A DNA stretch of 64,000 nucleotides from Aplectana chamaeleonis (Eukaryota > Nematoda > Chromadorea > Rhabditida > Cosmocercidae): positions 1-64,000 of the forward strand of contig JAPDOI010001558.1 in the NCBI GenBank assembly GCA_029168955.1, written 5' to 3'. The notes under the pieces are model-generated. The model saw only the letters and a program-made list of their open reading frames with translations, had not been told where the DNA came from and searched no databases. The translations under genes and the position numbers were made by a program. Every line of letters starts with the position of its first letter. The stretch's first letter is position 1. Below, piece by piece: positions 21,478 through 32,944 of the stretch.

Positions 21478-21690
21478 TCGCCGCGAACCTCCCGCAAACC
21501 TGCCGAGTCGTAGCCTATTGGGCGCCGACTAGGCAGGTGCAAGGCTACGACTCGGCAGGTTCGAGGCGCCGAATCGGCAAGGCCAAGGCGCCGTCTCGGC
21601 TGGTTCAAGGCGCCGACTCAGCAGGTTCGAGGCGCAGCCTAGGCGTCGCGCCGCCTCGGCTGGTTCTAAGCGCCGACTTAATATTTCTTA
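21478..21690. repeat. GC-rich minisatellite, GGCGCCGACTCGGCAGGTTC type
   Basis: Units of about 25-28 bp with core GGCGCCGACTCRGCAGGTTC vary between copies. It forms part of the left arm of the surrounding foldback. Confidence 0.75.
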
Positions 21691-22459
21691 TACTTGAAGC
21701 ATGAATTTCATGCTTCCCCAGTGGCAAGCTTGTCAGCTGCGAAAATAAGTGAATGGGATAGAGCCTCTCTATCGTTTCTCCCTCACCTCACATGAAGCAG
21801 GCATTCTGGCTCCAAGTTACCTCAATCAATGGCAGGGGCGCCTGTGTGAACTTAGTCGACCCAATCGTCTGTCCACCCAGTACAGAGGCGTATCGTAGGC
21901 CGCGCGGGTTCGATCAGTCGTTCAACGTGCGCGTTCCCGATCAACTACCGGAACAGTGGTGTATCCGGTTCTTTCAACCATAGATCGACCCTGTTATTTC
22001 CTCATGCACTGCTCCGCTCATCGTACGATGCCAGTTCAATTTCCTAAGGACAAAAATGTGTAGTGGACAAGGAAAAACGTATGAAAGAGATGAAAAAGGG
22101 CTCAATGAAGCATGAAAAAAACAGCACTGAAGCCTGACATCCGACGTCAATAATAGTGTGTCGCTTGCGCCACTGCAGACGACACACCATACATAAATGA
22201 CGGCGACCTTCAACATTGATGTGGTAAAAATCTTCCGGAAAACTATGTTTGAGTTGAGGTATTTTCTTTAGAATGTGCAAAAACGATGAAAGCAGAACGT
22301 TTTCATCATCATTCATCATCATCATCAGCAAAACATCATTATAAAAAAGGTGATTGAGATCATAGTTCGCCCGCTTGCAAACCTTCTCAACCTTAGTTTT
22401 ATGCGTCGAGATGTTTCGAGTAGATGGCGTACATCCTTTTTAGCTCCTACATATACCAA

Positions 22460-23190
22460 AAAAGAAACCGTGTTCTGATCCCAACAATTACCGGTCTATA
22501 AGTATCACGTTTGTTTTTGCAAGGGTTTTTGAAAAAGTATTGAAGAAAAGGATTATGGCTCATCTTGAGAAGCAGTCCATCATCTCGGAGCACCAACATG
22601 ATTTCCAAAAGGGTAATTACACAATTTCTGCGATGCTGCAGTCGCTTGATGACTATACACGTGCGCTGGACAAGGATATTGGTGTAGATGTAATTTACCT
22701 CGATTTTCCAAGGCGTTCGACAGAGTTTCCCATCGTAAATTAATAAACAAACTAGATATAGTGGGTATTCATCCGCGTATAGTGGCTTGGATTCGTGCTT
22801 TTCTCACGGGCAGAACTTTCAGTCCGGCTCAACAGTACGTTCTCTTCTCCATTTGCAGTCCTTAGTTGGCCGGTGAAATTGGGCCTCGTTGGGGCCAGGC
22901 GGAATGTAAGACAGCACTTTTTTGTCAATAGGGCGGGATCTGAATTCAACAAATTACTTCTGTCAGGATTGGTAGTTGGGAAATTTACTGAATTCAGAAA
23001 GGCGCTTGAGAGTTATCTGCTATCCTAAGAGCGTTGTCTGTAAGATCTCATTTCCTCATGGTGCCGGTCTTTGCTTGATAGTCAGTTCATCCATTTGCTT
23101 TATTATTGTCCGACTATCTTTTGTCTCTTTAATTGCCATTTAGGTGTTTCTTTTTGTTGTTTGTTTTTGACCCCACCGTGTAATAAATCA
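22460..23190 (+). pseudogene. CR1-like LINE reverse transcriptase remnant
   Basis: It reads VFEKVLKKRIMAHLEKQSII, then SEHQHDFQKGNYTISAMLQS, then VDVIYLDFPKAF-like (now PRRS after a shift), then SHRKLINKLDIVGIHPRIVAW. These are the early palm and fingers motifs of CR1/jockey reverse transcriptases. After GRTFQV it jumps to a C-terminal end (ARRNVRQHFFVNRAGSEFNK...LESYLLS), so the catalytic YADD segment is deleted. The 3' sequence ends TAAATCAAATCAAATC near 23183, a short tandem tail typical of such LINEs. It is not the same element as the one at 54.2-56.2 kb. Confidence 0.85.
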
Positions 23191-23664
23191 AATCAAATCT
23201 TCTCAAAACATTTGTACCTTCATATATTTCACCCTATAATTTCTGATTTCATTGTTTTCACATCTTCTAAGGAACATACGTCAACGTAAAACATAGTTTT
23301 CCGATAGATTTCACCACAGCAATGCGGTGAAGCGCAATTTCGAAGGTCGCCGTCATTTATGGTGTGTCGTCTGCAGTGGCGCAAGCAAGACACCATAATT
23401 GACGCCGGATGTCAGGCGTAGATTTAGCCACGTGTCGAAACGTTGGAGTGAGGAAACTAGATAACCGAACACAGAGAAAGATAATGGGGAAACAAGCACC
23501 TTTGCTGAAAAAAAAATGGTGGAGTGAGGCATATATTGTTGGATTTCAACTGGTGACGTGGAGCGGTTATCATCAAGGTTATCAGAATTTCACGAAGCAT
23601 GTAAAACCAGGAAAGACTGTTGACGATTTGGCTTCATCAAGATTTTGAATAATATCACAGCCTC

Positions 23665-23900
23665 AGATGGGGTCGCGGCAGATACGCGGCAGGTTTGCGG
23701 CAAGTTCGCGGCTGAGAGTAACATTGCGGCAGGTTGGTGGCAGATACGCGGCAGGCTCGCACCAGCTCCAGAGTTATTACTAAAAGAACATCGCGGTGCC
23801 GAGGTGTTTGCGGCATGTTCGAGGTTTGCGGTATGTTTCCGGCAGATTCGCGGTAGGCACGAGGTTCGCGGTAGGTTCATGGCTCGTTCGCGGCGAGTTT
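23665..23900. repeat. GC-rich minisatellite, GCGGCAGGTTCGCGGCA type
   Basis: Irregular units of about 15-18 bp built on GCGGCAGGTTYGCGGCA. It forms the right arm of the 21.46-23.91 kb composite. Confidence 0.75.
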
Positions 23901-24742
23901 CCTCAGAGAATTAGACTTGGCTGGTAGAATAAAACACTGGCTTTAACATTGGATGGTCCCTGCAAGTCAGCGTATACGCTCAATACGCATCCAAGAGCCT
24001 CTACGATTCGGAATGGTTGTCCATTGTGCGGCGCATCCTCAGAGGGGCTGATCAATTATGAGAACTTACAAGGGAAAAGTTTAGAGTGGTGAGCGCATCT
24101 GCCAAAGCGACTAGTATCGTTAGTATCTCTTGTGGCTCATTAGCAAAACTGCGCAGGAACCCGCCCCGAATCGCGGGTTCCAACAAGTTACAAGCTTAGA
24201 AAGGTAGTTTTTTGTGCTTTGTGTACCTTCCAAAAAGCGCATAAGTCTTTGGAAAATCTGGAAACGTACCTAATAAATGTGATCAGCGTCCGAAGCTCCC
24301 CCCCCCCATTAGCGAAGTTTGGGTGAAGGCACATTCTCCATATTTGTCCAGACTTATAGCGTTTTGGACTTGTACCGATTTTCGGTTGGGCGTTTATTTC
24401 GACCAATTGAGGGCTCTGGAAGCGTTTTAAAAAAATGTTCCAGATTCGACTTCAAATCTCCCAAGGGGTTTTTTGGGGCGCTGATCACGAATCTGTGGTT
24501 TATTAGTCGATTTTCCAAAGTTTTCGGCTAATTCCGTTCAAAGCTTCCCAACCGGGGAAAATTTCGAAGGAGAAACGCCACTTTCGAGATTTCCAGTTTT
24601 CTACGATAGGTATGTCTCAAAATCATTCTTTGAGGATTATTTGGAGTGCTCAACACGAATCTGAAGCCCTTTTATCGATTTTTGGCAGATTGCGGTAGAT
24701 TACGGTGGGTATACGGTAGTTTAGTCAAAATCGCAGAGTTTA

Positions 24743-26021
24743 CCAGGTTGTTCAATAAGTTTTGTCGTTCGATAAGAAAAACACAATTTTATGGGTCGAA
24801 ATACATTTTCTTATTCAGTATAATTTCCCTGAGTATTACTACACTTGCTCCAACGATCCTCCAGTCTTTGGATCCCATCACTGAAGTGAGAATCCGGAAG
24901 GTCTGCAGAATACGTTTCAACAGCCGTTATGACCTCTTCATTTGATGAAAAACGCTTGCCACGCATAAGTTTTTTGAATTCTGGAAACAAACGGAAGTCG
25001 CTGGGGGCCAAATCAGGTGAATACGGTGGATGCTCCAACAATTCGAAGTTTAATTCATGGATTTTAGCCATTGTCAAAATGCTCTTGTGACACGGTTCAT
25101 TGTCCTGATGAAAAAGGATTTTTTCTTCTGCAAACCGGGACTTTTTCACGAATTTTTTTCTTCAACTGGTCTAAAAGGTTGTAATAATATTCAAAATTAA
25201 TTGTTTCACCAGTTTGCAAGTTATCCACAAGCAAAATTCCTTTCGCATCTCAAAAAACTGATGCCATAATCTTCTTGGCCGATTTCCGGACACGAACCCG
25301 TCTCGAAGCCGAAAAACCAGGTTCACACCACTCTTTAGCCTCTTGTTTTGATTCAGGATCATGAAGATAGACCCATTTCTCATCCATAGTGATGAATAAA
25401 CGCACAAAATTTAATTCATTTTTTTAAAACGCTCCAAATCTTGCTGAGAAAGTCGCATTCGAATGTGTTTTTGTTCCATTGTTATCGAATGCGGCACCCA
25501 TTGTGTTTACAGCTTTCTAAAACCCGAAATTTCGTTTAAAATATGGCTCACACTGCCTAATGAGATGTGTAGAGCCTCTACTAAATCTCTCTCAGTCAAT
25601 CGACGATCTTCCAAAACCATATCCTGTATTTTGGCTATGATTTCTGGTGTTGATGCGCTTTTTGGACGTCCTCCAGGTGAATCGTCTTCAAGGCTTGTTC
25701 GACCACGTTTAAATTCAGCAACCCATTTTTCTACTGTTCTAATTGTAGGCGAGCAATCATTATACACTTTTAACATTGGTTCGTGAATTTCTTTCGATGG
25801 TACACCTTCCAAAATAAGAACTTTATCATTGCACGATATTCAATTTTTTCCATTGCTGTGACACGGCGACACTAAATGGCTTGTAAACAAAGAATGAATT
25901 GAGAGATTGAATTTAAACTTCACCTACGTCTATATGAAGAGTGTACAAACAAAACAAAAAAGATTTGGGCTACTAGCAACGCCCTCTCTTATCGAACCGC
26001 AAAACTTATTGGACAACCTGG
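24743..26021 (-). mobile_element. Mariner transposon, inactive, 1279 bp
   Basis: Inverted ends CCAGGTTGTTCAATAAGTTT and AACTTATTGGACAACCTGG are flanked by TA on both sides (24741-24742 and 26022-26023). Length and target duplication are typical of mariners. The transposase lies on the minus strand and is broken. Confidence 0.95.
24811..25853 (-). pseudogene. Mariner DD34D transposase, broken
   Basis: The likely start is the ATG at 25853 (MEKIEYRAMIKFLF). A frameshift then leads to EGVPSKEIHEPMLKVYND and VEKWVAEFKRGRTSLEDD, the helix-turn-helix region. DRRLTERDLVEALHISLGSV is the second helix-turn-helix. The linker WVPHSITMEQKHIRMRLSQQ is recognisable in another frame. The catalytic core retains HQDNEPCHKS (second Asp) and YSPDLAPSDFRLFPEFKKLM (third Asp, as in DD34D mariners). 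The TMDE-like first Asp lies in a shifted stretch near 25370-25390. At least two frameshifts and several stops separate the blocks, so no active enzyme is encoded. Confidence 0.92.
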
Positions 26022-26377
26022 TACTCAAAATTTGTATACTGGGGTTGTTCGGGGTTGAAAATACGAACTAAACGTCCGTTTGTCGATTTTCAAAATATGT
26101 ACTAAGGTGGGTTTTGCTCCCTAAATTGCATGCTACCTACCGTAACCTACAGTAAACCTAAAAATTTTGACAAATGAACTCCAGATTCGTGTTCATCTCC
26201 CTAGATTACCCCTACATTCAGGTTTTGAGCTAAATCTGACAAAATATTTTGAAACTCCCAAAAATGCCCTTGCCTTTTTGCGAAGCTTGAAGAATGCTCA
26301 TAACTTCTTCTAATCTGCAGCTCGGGGCGGGATAGTGTGCATTTTCACTGATGAGCCAGAATAGATACTATGCCTTT

Positions 26378-26632
26378 CGGTGCCAAGTTCCGGTCCGCAA
26401 TTGCGTCTCGACACGCTTTGCGGCCGCACGCTGTCGAGACGGACCCGTTTCCAGCGCCACAGTTGCCGATTTGACAAATCTGGATGGGTTTTAGAGACTG
26501 TTAACGTTGAAAAATGAAGGAAACTGATTAAAAAAAGCCACCTCGAGCTGCATTGGCGCTGGAAACTAGACCAGCTCAGGTGCGTGCGGTCGCAAAGCGT
26601 CCCGAGACGCAATTGCGGACCGGAATTTGGCA
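26378..26632. repeat. 255-bp inverted repeat nested in element N
   Basis: TGCCAAGTTCCGGTCCGCAA at the left pairs with TTGCGGACCGGAATTTGGCA at the right. The arms are about 85 bp (26378-26461 and 26548-26632) around an 86-bp loop. It interrupts the right arm of element N between GATACTA and TACTAACG, so a short direct duplication (TACTA or less) is possible. Confidence 0.8.
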
Positions 26633-26705
26633 CCGAGAAGCACAGTACTAACGATACAAGCCGTTTTCGCAGAGGCGTTCACCACTCTAAACACTTCCCT
26701 TGTTA

Positions 26706-27600
26706 GTACTTTTCCCTTCGTCAGGGCATTCCATTTGGGCATCAAATCATTCTTGAACATTTGTCCTGGAGTGCACGTAAGCAGCTAGCGATTCCTCCCG
26801 TGTATTACCGTAATACAGAGTTAGTGTGAATTCACTTTTTTTTCAGGGGAACTCCATTGTTTGGGTCTTCGATCCTTCTAGGACTAAGTGTTTTGTGAAA
26901 AATTGTCATTGCACCACTGTCTTAATATTTCGGCCCGCTTCCACGGCAACGTTGCGGTAAGTTCAGTGCACAAATCGACGTTCGAAAGGATACTCAGTAC
27001 TTCTTCTTTCCTCATACTGAATCCTCCAAGTCGGTTGATAAACTTGTTCCGGCATGAACACAAAAAAACGCTGAATCACTCTCTTCGTTTTTCCTCTCCA
27101 ATAACTTGTCGCAGGCTGGCGTTTGGAGCAGTTTGCACTCTTTGCGAAGGCTCGCGATCACGCCAAATTAATGCTAATCGTTAGCACATGATATGGTACC
27201 CGCTCACGTACGCGTACGCCAACACTGGCTCGCTCTCGCGCGCTCCCACGCAACAAAGCAGGAAGTGCCAAGTCAACTGTTTCATCCTTGAAGCTTATGT
27301 CTCAAACATATGTACTTCAGAATTAATGCTCTCGTTTCCTGTATTCCCACATAAGCTATCAAAAACTGTGGTGATTGATCAGGTAACGGGCCGAATCGAG
27401 TGATTGATCAACCGAACAAACGTCTATCAAATCAACACAAAGCCGAAGGTGTGAGACTGCGTCCATTGGCGTGTGCAGACGCCCATCAGCAATGAGGAGC
27501 GTTGCGGAGCCCGAAGCAGCAACATCCTGTGATCTCACAAGCTATAAACGCTATCTGAACAAAATAGATGTTTGTACATATAGAACACTAAACGTAACAG
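26706..27600. other. Unassigned region
   Basis: Mixed-composition DNA with overlapping short ORFs (26888-27184 plus, 27188-27403 plus) and no domain. ACGTACGCGTACG near 27207 is a short palindrome. It ends at TTAA (27601-27604). Host exons here cannot be excluded, but nothing supports one. Confidence 0.4.
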
Positions 27601-27604
27601 TTAA

Positions 27605-28076
27605 AGGCACTGTTCGCGAAAAAAATCGCTATTTGTTTTTTTGCCTATCACGAAACCTGTCCCATTCCGATTCCAATGATGTTTCTGGAATCGTACAAGA
27701 CCTTCTGGGAATGGAGTTATGGTCCCTCAAAAATTCAGCTAGGGAAGCATGGTGGACGAGTTGTCCGAGGCTTGTAACTTCCGTCTTTTGCAGCCAATGT
27801 ATGCGAGCTGACCTGAGTAAAAGAGAAGTTGAGAATGAAGGGAAGAACGGGGCTTTTGATCGGAAACAATCGCTCAACTCACGATTTCGAGTGTTCTTTT
27901 GTCCACGTCAAGGGGCGGAAAGGGGAAGGATTTGCCCACAGCAGCGGGGCTCGCCCACTTTTCTAAGGCCTGTGTAGCTTTTCATCCCGTTTCTTCGACG
28001 CTGTTCTGCTTCTGAAAGCCACGAGAAGCGTTTGTCATAAAAAATTCGAGGATGGAGTTCATCGCGAACAGTGTCT
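27605..28076 (-). mobile_element. TTAA element, first link of 27.6-28.9 kb chain
   Basis: The ends are AGGCACTGTTCGCG and ATCGCGAACAGTGTCT. The flanks are TTAA (27601-27604) and ATAA (28077-28080). The interior carries, in reverse, the shared GACGGAAGTTACAAGCC core. The 168-residue plus-strand ORF starting at 27471 runs through this element and is not a gene. Confidence 0.85.
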
Positions 28077-28080
28077 ATAA

Positions 28081-28453
28081 AGGCAGTGTCCACGATAAAA
28101 ACCATGTCTGATTTTTTGGTGGAGATCGGCAGCTGCGGGGTCTAGCGCAACCCTAACGTTGAAAAAACTAAGAAAAATGAGCTCAGAACGATTCCCTACG
28201 GCCCCAAAGTTGGACACCCGTCAGATCGTCACACCCCAGATGCACTTTCCACGCCCACCGACGTGAGCAAATACGGAAGTTACAAGCCTCGGACAACTCG
28301 TCCACCATGCTTTCCGAGCTAAGTTTTTGAGGGACCATAACTCCGTTCCTAGAAGGTCTTGTACGATTCCAAAAACGTCATTGGAATCAGCATTGGACCG
28401 TCTTCAAGATAGGGGGAAAAGCCAAGAAACGAATGTTATCGTGAACACTGCCT
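28081..28453. mobile_element. TTAA element, second link
   Basis: A 373-bp element from AGGCAGTGTCCACGATAAAA to TATCGTGAACACTGCCT, sharing ATAA with the previous link and TTAA (28454-28457) with the next. The interior is related to family B. Confidence 0.85.
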
Positions 28454-28457
28454 TTAA

Positions 28458-28945
28458 AGGTAGTGGTTACGATAAAAAAAAATGTGTTTAAGTTTCCACT
28501 AGGAACGGGTAGTGGAGGGGCACACTGAGACGTTGACTTCGAAAGAACGCATGAAAACGAGCCAGGAAACGCTCCAAATGAGCCCGAAGTTGCCACTTCG
28601 AGCGTAAGGCAAACCCCAAAAGCGCAGTGCCCTCCCTCCGACGTGTACGAATGAAAATTCGAGTTCGTGCGATGAGCGATGGTTTCCTATCAATAGCCCC
28701 GTACTTCCGTTCATTCTCAACTTCTCTCTTCACTCAGGTTAACTCGCAAGCATCGGCTGCAAAAGACGGAAGTTACAAGCCTCGGACAACTTGTCCACCA
28801 TGTTTCCTCAGCTCAATCTTTGAGAGACCATAACTCCGTTCCCGGAAGTTCTTGTACGATTTCAGAGACATCATTGGAATCAGCATGGGACTGTTTTCAA
28901 GATAGGGGAAAAACAGAAAAACGATTTTCAACGCGAACACTGCCT
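28458..28945 (+). mobile_element. TTAA element family B, third link
   Basis: A 488-bp element with ends AGGTAGTGGTTACGAT and ACGCGAACACTGCCT, flanked by TTAA on both sides. The interior (GGGTAGTGGAGGGGCACACT, GAAAACGAGCCAGGAAA) matches 51607-52791 once the insertion in that copy is removed. Confidence 0.92.
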
Positions 28946-28949
28946 TTAA

Positions 28950-29911
28950 GTGTCACAGTTGTCATCAATCGCAGCGGTCTTCGCTGTTCATAGTGAGCAC
29001 ATTTCTATAAGGTTTGCCCGCTCTAGCCATCTATAGGGGTCTGCAGAGTTGCAATGACCGGCGACTAGTTGCCGAGCGTCAGCCTTGACGCGGCGACAAA
29101 AATGTTTCCGAATATTATTGTCGCCGCGTCGGTTGCCGCTCGCTGGCAGTGACGCAGGGCCGTCGAGGGGTGAATCCACTCTGCGGTGCCCCCTCGTCGC
29201 CCCTCACGCCGCGTCGGTTGCCCTCGTCGCCAAATGTAATCGATATTGCATCACCCAGCTCTGTTCGTCGCTGCGAGCAACGCCACAACTTCGACTCTGC
29301 AGACCCCTTGTCCTCTCCGAGTTCCTTGTGCATAGCTGCTGTCGCTGCGACCGACCGCTACTCTGGCACGTGAGCGAAAACGAGAAGTCAACACGAAAGG
29401 TATGCACTACGCTCTCACACGCTATATTGCATGCAGAGTGCACTTTATTACCTCAGACTCCCACCAATCTATGTGTGTACTAGATTGAGAAAAATCTTTC
29501 ATGCTTTAATGTGGTATCATTTGGAAGCATGTAAACTGCAAACTTCACTGGCGTTGGAATGATGGAAAATACCGTAGTCCCTGTGATTAAACCCCTCCTC
29601 CCTATATTTGAACGCTCTTCACCTGAAAATTTTGTTATAGGCGATTTGTAAATCAGACTTGTTACGTTCCTTCTTTATCTCCACTTTCTTTTATCTGAAC
29701 ATTCCATTTACAATAATTGAAAGAACGTCTCAACACATCTGGGAGCTATTTTAAAAACTCTTTTCCGACGTTACTTGGGCTTTAGCAGAATTTCCCACTG
29801 TATTCACAGAGTTGACTCGAATGTGTTTCGCGTATTTCCAGAAGTTTCACGAACGCCTTAAACTTTCACAAATCTTTCGAGTTTGTCATCAAACATAATC
29901 ACGCGCCGCAC
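28950..29911. other. Unassigned, with GC-rich hairpin
   Basis: A GC-rich core at 29040-29250 contains repeated GCCGCGTCGGTTGCC and a strong hairpin (29087-29130). The ORF at 29085-29483 has no domain. The rest, to 29911, is AT-rich and unassigned. Confidence 0.4.
29087..29130. repeat. Perfect 13-bp inverted repeat
   Basis: GACGCGGCGACAA and TTGTCGCCGCGTC flank an 18-bp AT-rich loop. Weaker pairing (TGCCGAGCGTCAGCC against the sequence to about 29155) extends the stem. It may be a small foldback. Confidence 0.75.
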
Positions 29912-29915
29912 TTAA

Positions 29916-30383
29916 AGGCACAGTCCAAGCTCACGGACGAAATTTGAGATTCCCGCATAATTTTGAAGTTCACCTACCCTAGATAGCTCCTGCCAAATGC
30001 AAGCTCTCAATTCCTCCGAATATTCGAGAAATAGGGGGAAGCCATCCTGAGACGCCCATACCAGGAAGCCACTTTGGCACGCCCCTTTTACGGTTTTCGA
30101 GCTCCACAGTGGAGAGATGGTTTTTGATCACCAACCCCGTTCTTCCCCTAATTCTCAACCTCTTTCATTGTCCAGGTCGGCTCGCATACATCGGTTGCAA
30201 GTGACGAAAGTTACGAGCTTCGGACAATTCGTCCAAATGCTTCCGTAGCACAATTTTTGAAGGGCTGTAACTTCGTTCTTAGGGGGTCTTGTACGATTCC
30301 AATGACATCATTGAAATCAGTGTGAGACCGTTTTTAACATAGGCAGAGAAACAGGAATAAGATTCCAAGGTTGTACTGTGCCT
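29916..30383 (+). mobile_element. TTAA element family D, first link of 29.9-32.2 kb chain
   Basis: A 468-bp relative of 19032-19508 with ends AGGCACAGTCCAAGCTC and GGTTGTACTGTGCCT. TTAA precedes it (29912-29915); TCAA (30384-30387) joins it to the next element. Confidence 0.9.
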
Positions 30384-30387
30384 TCAA

Positions 30388-31489
30388 AGGCACAGTACAC
30401 CCTCAGATATGAATTATGTGATTTTTATTAGATTGTTCAGTAGAACCCTCCTATATAATACGTGCCAAGTGCGAAATCTCAATTCCTCCAAACAAGCTAT
30501 ATATAGGCGACCACCACAGGCCCGATTCCCCTTCGCTCCCCACCGCGGGCCACATCCCCTACCAGAATTTCAAACTCGATAGCGGCTAGATGGATGGGTG
30601 AAATTACTACGAGCCTTCGTTCCTCAGTCCACTGCCCGACTGCCTCCTTATCCTGGCTCGCTCTCGCTCAAAGATTGAAAGTAAAGAGAGATACGGGCCT
30701 GAGACAACTCGTCCACTAATTTTTCACTCTCACAATATAGACATCTTTGAGGAGCCATAGCTGTGTTCATAGGGGATCTTGGACGATTTCAAAAATATCA
30801 CTGTGATCAGCGTATGACTTTCTCCAAGATCGGCATAGAGCCTGAGAATATTTTTTAAGGCTTAGGACACCCAGAGAATTATTATTCAGTCTTTATGTTG
30901 ATCTTAGAGAGAGTCACACGCTGATCATAGTGGTATCTCTGAAATCGCCCAAGACCCCCTATCAACAGAGTTATGGCTCCTTAAAGACGCCTATATTGTA
31001 AGGGCGAAAAAATCAGTGGACGAGTTGTCTCACACCCGTATCTCTCTTCATTTTCAATCTATGAGCGATAGCGAGCCAGGATAAGGAGGCAGGAGAAAGT
31101 CTAAAAAGGCAGCAGCGATTGTTTATCCATACGTTTTCCATCACATTATTTGCCAGTGGAGGTGTTCTACGAGTTTTTTTTTCATGTTTCAACGTACCAA
31201 CTTCCTACGTATTCAGCGCGATAAGCGAAGTGGATAAACGGTCACTGCTGCCTGGTTAGGAGGCCCCAGCAGGCAGTCTGGCAATGAACTAAAGAACGAT
31301 GGCCTGTTAAAAATTCATCCATCCATTTAGCCGCTATGAAGCTCGGAAATCTGTCAGGGGGTGTGGCCCGTGGCGGTGAGACTTCGGGCCTGTGGTGGTC
31401 GCTTATATCTCGCTTATTTGAAGGAAAAAAGATCTCGCACTCGGCACGTGCTAAAAAGGAGGGGTCTTTTCTGAGGGTCTACTGTGCCT
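30388..31489. mobile_element. TTAA element family E, large foldback
   Basis: The ends are AGGCACAGTACACCCTCAG and CTGAGGGTCTACTGTGCCT. The 1.1-kb interior is a long imperfect inverted repeat: the block around 30640-30720 (TCCTTATCCTGGCTCGCTCTC) recurs inverted at 31020-31090, and the outer 150 bp of each end pair. It is joined to the next element by CTAA (31490-31493). Confidence 0.85.
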
Positions 31490-31493
31490 CTAA

Positions 31494-31642
31494 AGGCGGG
31501 GTCCTTTCAAAATTTCAATGTCGAGATCATTCGGCAAATCGCAGCGTAGGTCGCACGTGTTCCCAGGAAACTTGCGAAAACCGCAGGAACAAAATGGCCT
31601 TCTCCGAGTTATTCCAGCCAATTACAAAAGCCATTCCAATCA
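31494..31642. mobile_element. TTAA element family F, left fragment
   Basis: AGGCGGGGTCCTTTCAAAATT and the following 130 bp, including AACTTGCGAAAACCGC and GAGTTATTCCAG, match 39302-39440. The rest is cut off by family A at 31647. Confidence 0.75.
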
Positions 31643-31646
31643 TTAA

Positions 31647-32196
31647 AAGCAGTGGTCGCGATCAAATATGCTTGTCGTCTTTTTCTCTCTAAGCCCTTTT
31701 CTGGGTCTTGAGTAGTAGGAACTATGAGAAAAAATCGCGAAAAAACACTGTTTTGGGCCAAATTTGAAGCCTGAACTTTCTTGTCTTTTGATGGTGGACG
31801 AGCCCACACCACATCATCGGCATCGATAACCTCTTGTATCAAGAACATCACCTGGTCTGAAATTGAATTTCAACTAATGAACCTTCGAATTTATGTACAC
31901 ATCTAGTTAAAAACATTGACTGGTGTGCTTTCTTCCATTGCTCAACTGTTTTTATTAGGTAAATTTGCATTCATTTCTTCCTCTGAATGTCGATGATTTT
32001 TGACTGCTCACCATGAGACTGCGATCTTTTTGGTCGGCGCTATGCAAGTAAGCACGAACTGGCTTCTTTGGGCCCTGGAAACCCTAATTCTACCCCGTTT
32101 TTCACCGCGCTACCTTCATAGTTTTTCAACTGGTTTTGATCTGAGCTGATTTTTGTAGTTTTTTTTCGATAACGTTTTTCATCGTGACAACTGCCT
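31647..32196 (+). mobile_element. TTAA element family A, copy 3
   Basis: A 550-bp copy flanked by TTAA (31643-31646 and 32197-32200). The ends are decayed to AAGCAGTGGTCGCG and GACAACTGCCT. It is the last link of this chain. Confidence 0.9.
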
Positions 32197-32305
32197 TTAA
32201 AATTGCCCAATCGTCAATTTTTCACCAGGCTCCGTGGAAATCATCTTCCATCAGCGCCTTGCTGCTAGACGTTTACTCATGCGCCATAGAAATATCCATA
32301 GTAAA

Positions 32306-32940
32306 AGGCAGCATACACGCTCACAAACATGGTTGAGATAACCGCAAAAATGGGTTCGCGCGGCCTCAACCATGTTACCAACGAAGTTTGAAGCACTGAA
32401 AACTAACTATACAGTGTGACATTATTTGAGCTATCCCGTCTCGAAAGCCTGTGGAACCCCACCCCTACGAATTACATAATGAAGAGTGGAGCACGTGAAA
32501 GCATTTGATAATTCAGAGTGATAGCACTATCGAATGAGAATCTGCGAGAGAAACAGCTTGATTTACCTCATTATTACTTGTTTACATACCGATTAATTCC
32601 CGCCCACTTTCAAGAATGCCGCACTACTCCGGATGGCTTCTTAAATGAAGCTTTTCATCGGTAAGCAGACATGTTGTAGTCAGGTAAAACAAGCCGTATC
32701 TCTCGTAGACTCTCATTTGATAGTGCTACCACTCTAAATTAACAAATGCTTTCACTTGCCTCACTCTTCATCCTGTTATTCGTAGGGAAGGGGTTCCACA
32801 GGCTTTCGAGACGGGATGGCTCAAATAATGTCCTACTGGATAGTTTTCAGTGCTTCAAACTTCGTTGATAACACGGTAGGGGCCGCGCGAACTCATTTTT
32901 GTTGTTATCTCAACCATGTTTGTGATCGTGTATGCTGCCT
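32306..32940. mobile_element. TTAA-type foldback, 635 bp
   Basis: The two halves are inverted copies of about 300 bp. AGGCAGCATACACGCTCACA and its complement are at the ends, and TTTCGAGACGGGAT-type sequence (32440-32455 and 32800-32820) faces itself inside. The flanks are TAAA and ATAA, decayed TTAA. A transcript would form a near-complete hairpin. Confidence 0.9.
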
Positions 32941-32944
32941 ATAA

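Larger units (their letters stand above)
21463..23908. mobile_element. 2.4-kb foldback-like composite
   Basis: The outer ends are inverted copies: AAAACTCGCCGCGAAC near 21473 and GTTCGCGGCGAGTTT near 23878. Both arms carry GC-rich short repeats (21478-21690 and 23665-23900). A second inverted pair of about 85 bp lies at 22125-22215 and 23338-23425 (GACGACACACCATA against its complement). A LINE remnant occupies the centre. It may be one foldback element or two inverted elements bracketing the LINE. Confidence 0.6.
24085..26705. mobile_element. Foldback element N, copy 1, split by a mariner
   Basis: The left arm begins GTGGTGAGCGCATCTGCCAAAG and continues ACTAGTATCGTTAGTATCTC. The right arm carries the inverse around 26280-26360 and 26640-26700 (TACTAACGATACAAGCC, TTCACCACTCTAAACACTT). 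Both match arms of the copy at 46035-48053. The loop contains family P sequence and holds the mariner at 24743-26021. Without the inserts the element would be about 1.1 kb. Confidence 0.7.

Noticed and set aside
27471..27977. 168-residue ORF as a host gene
   Set aside because: Most of it lies inside the TTAA element 27605-28076 and reads the shared MITE core.
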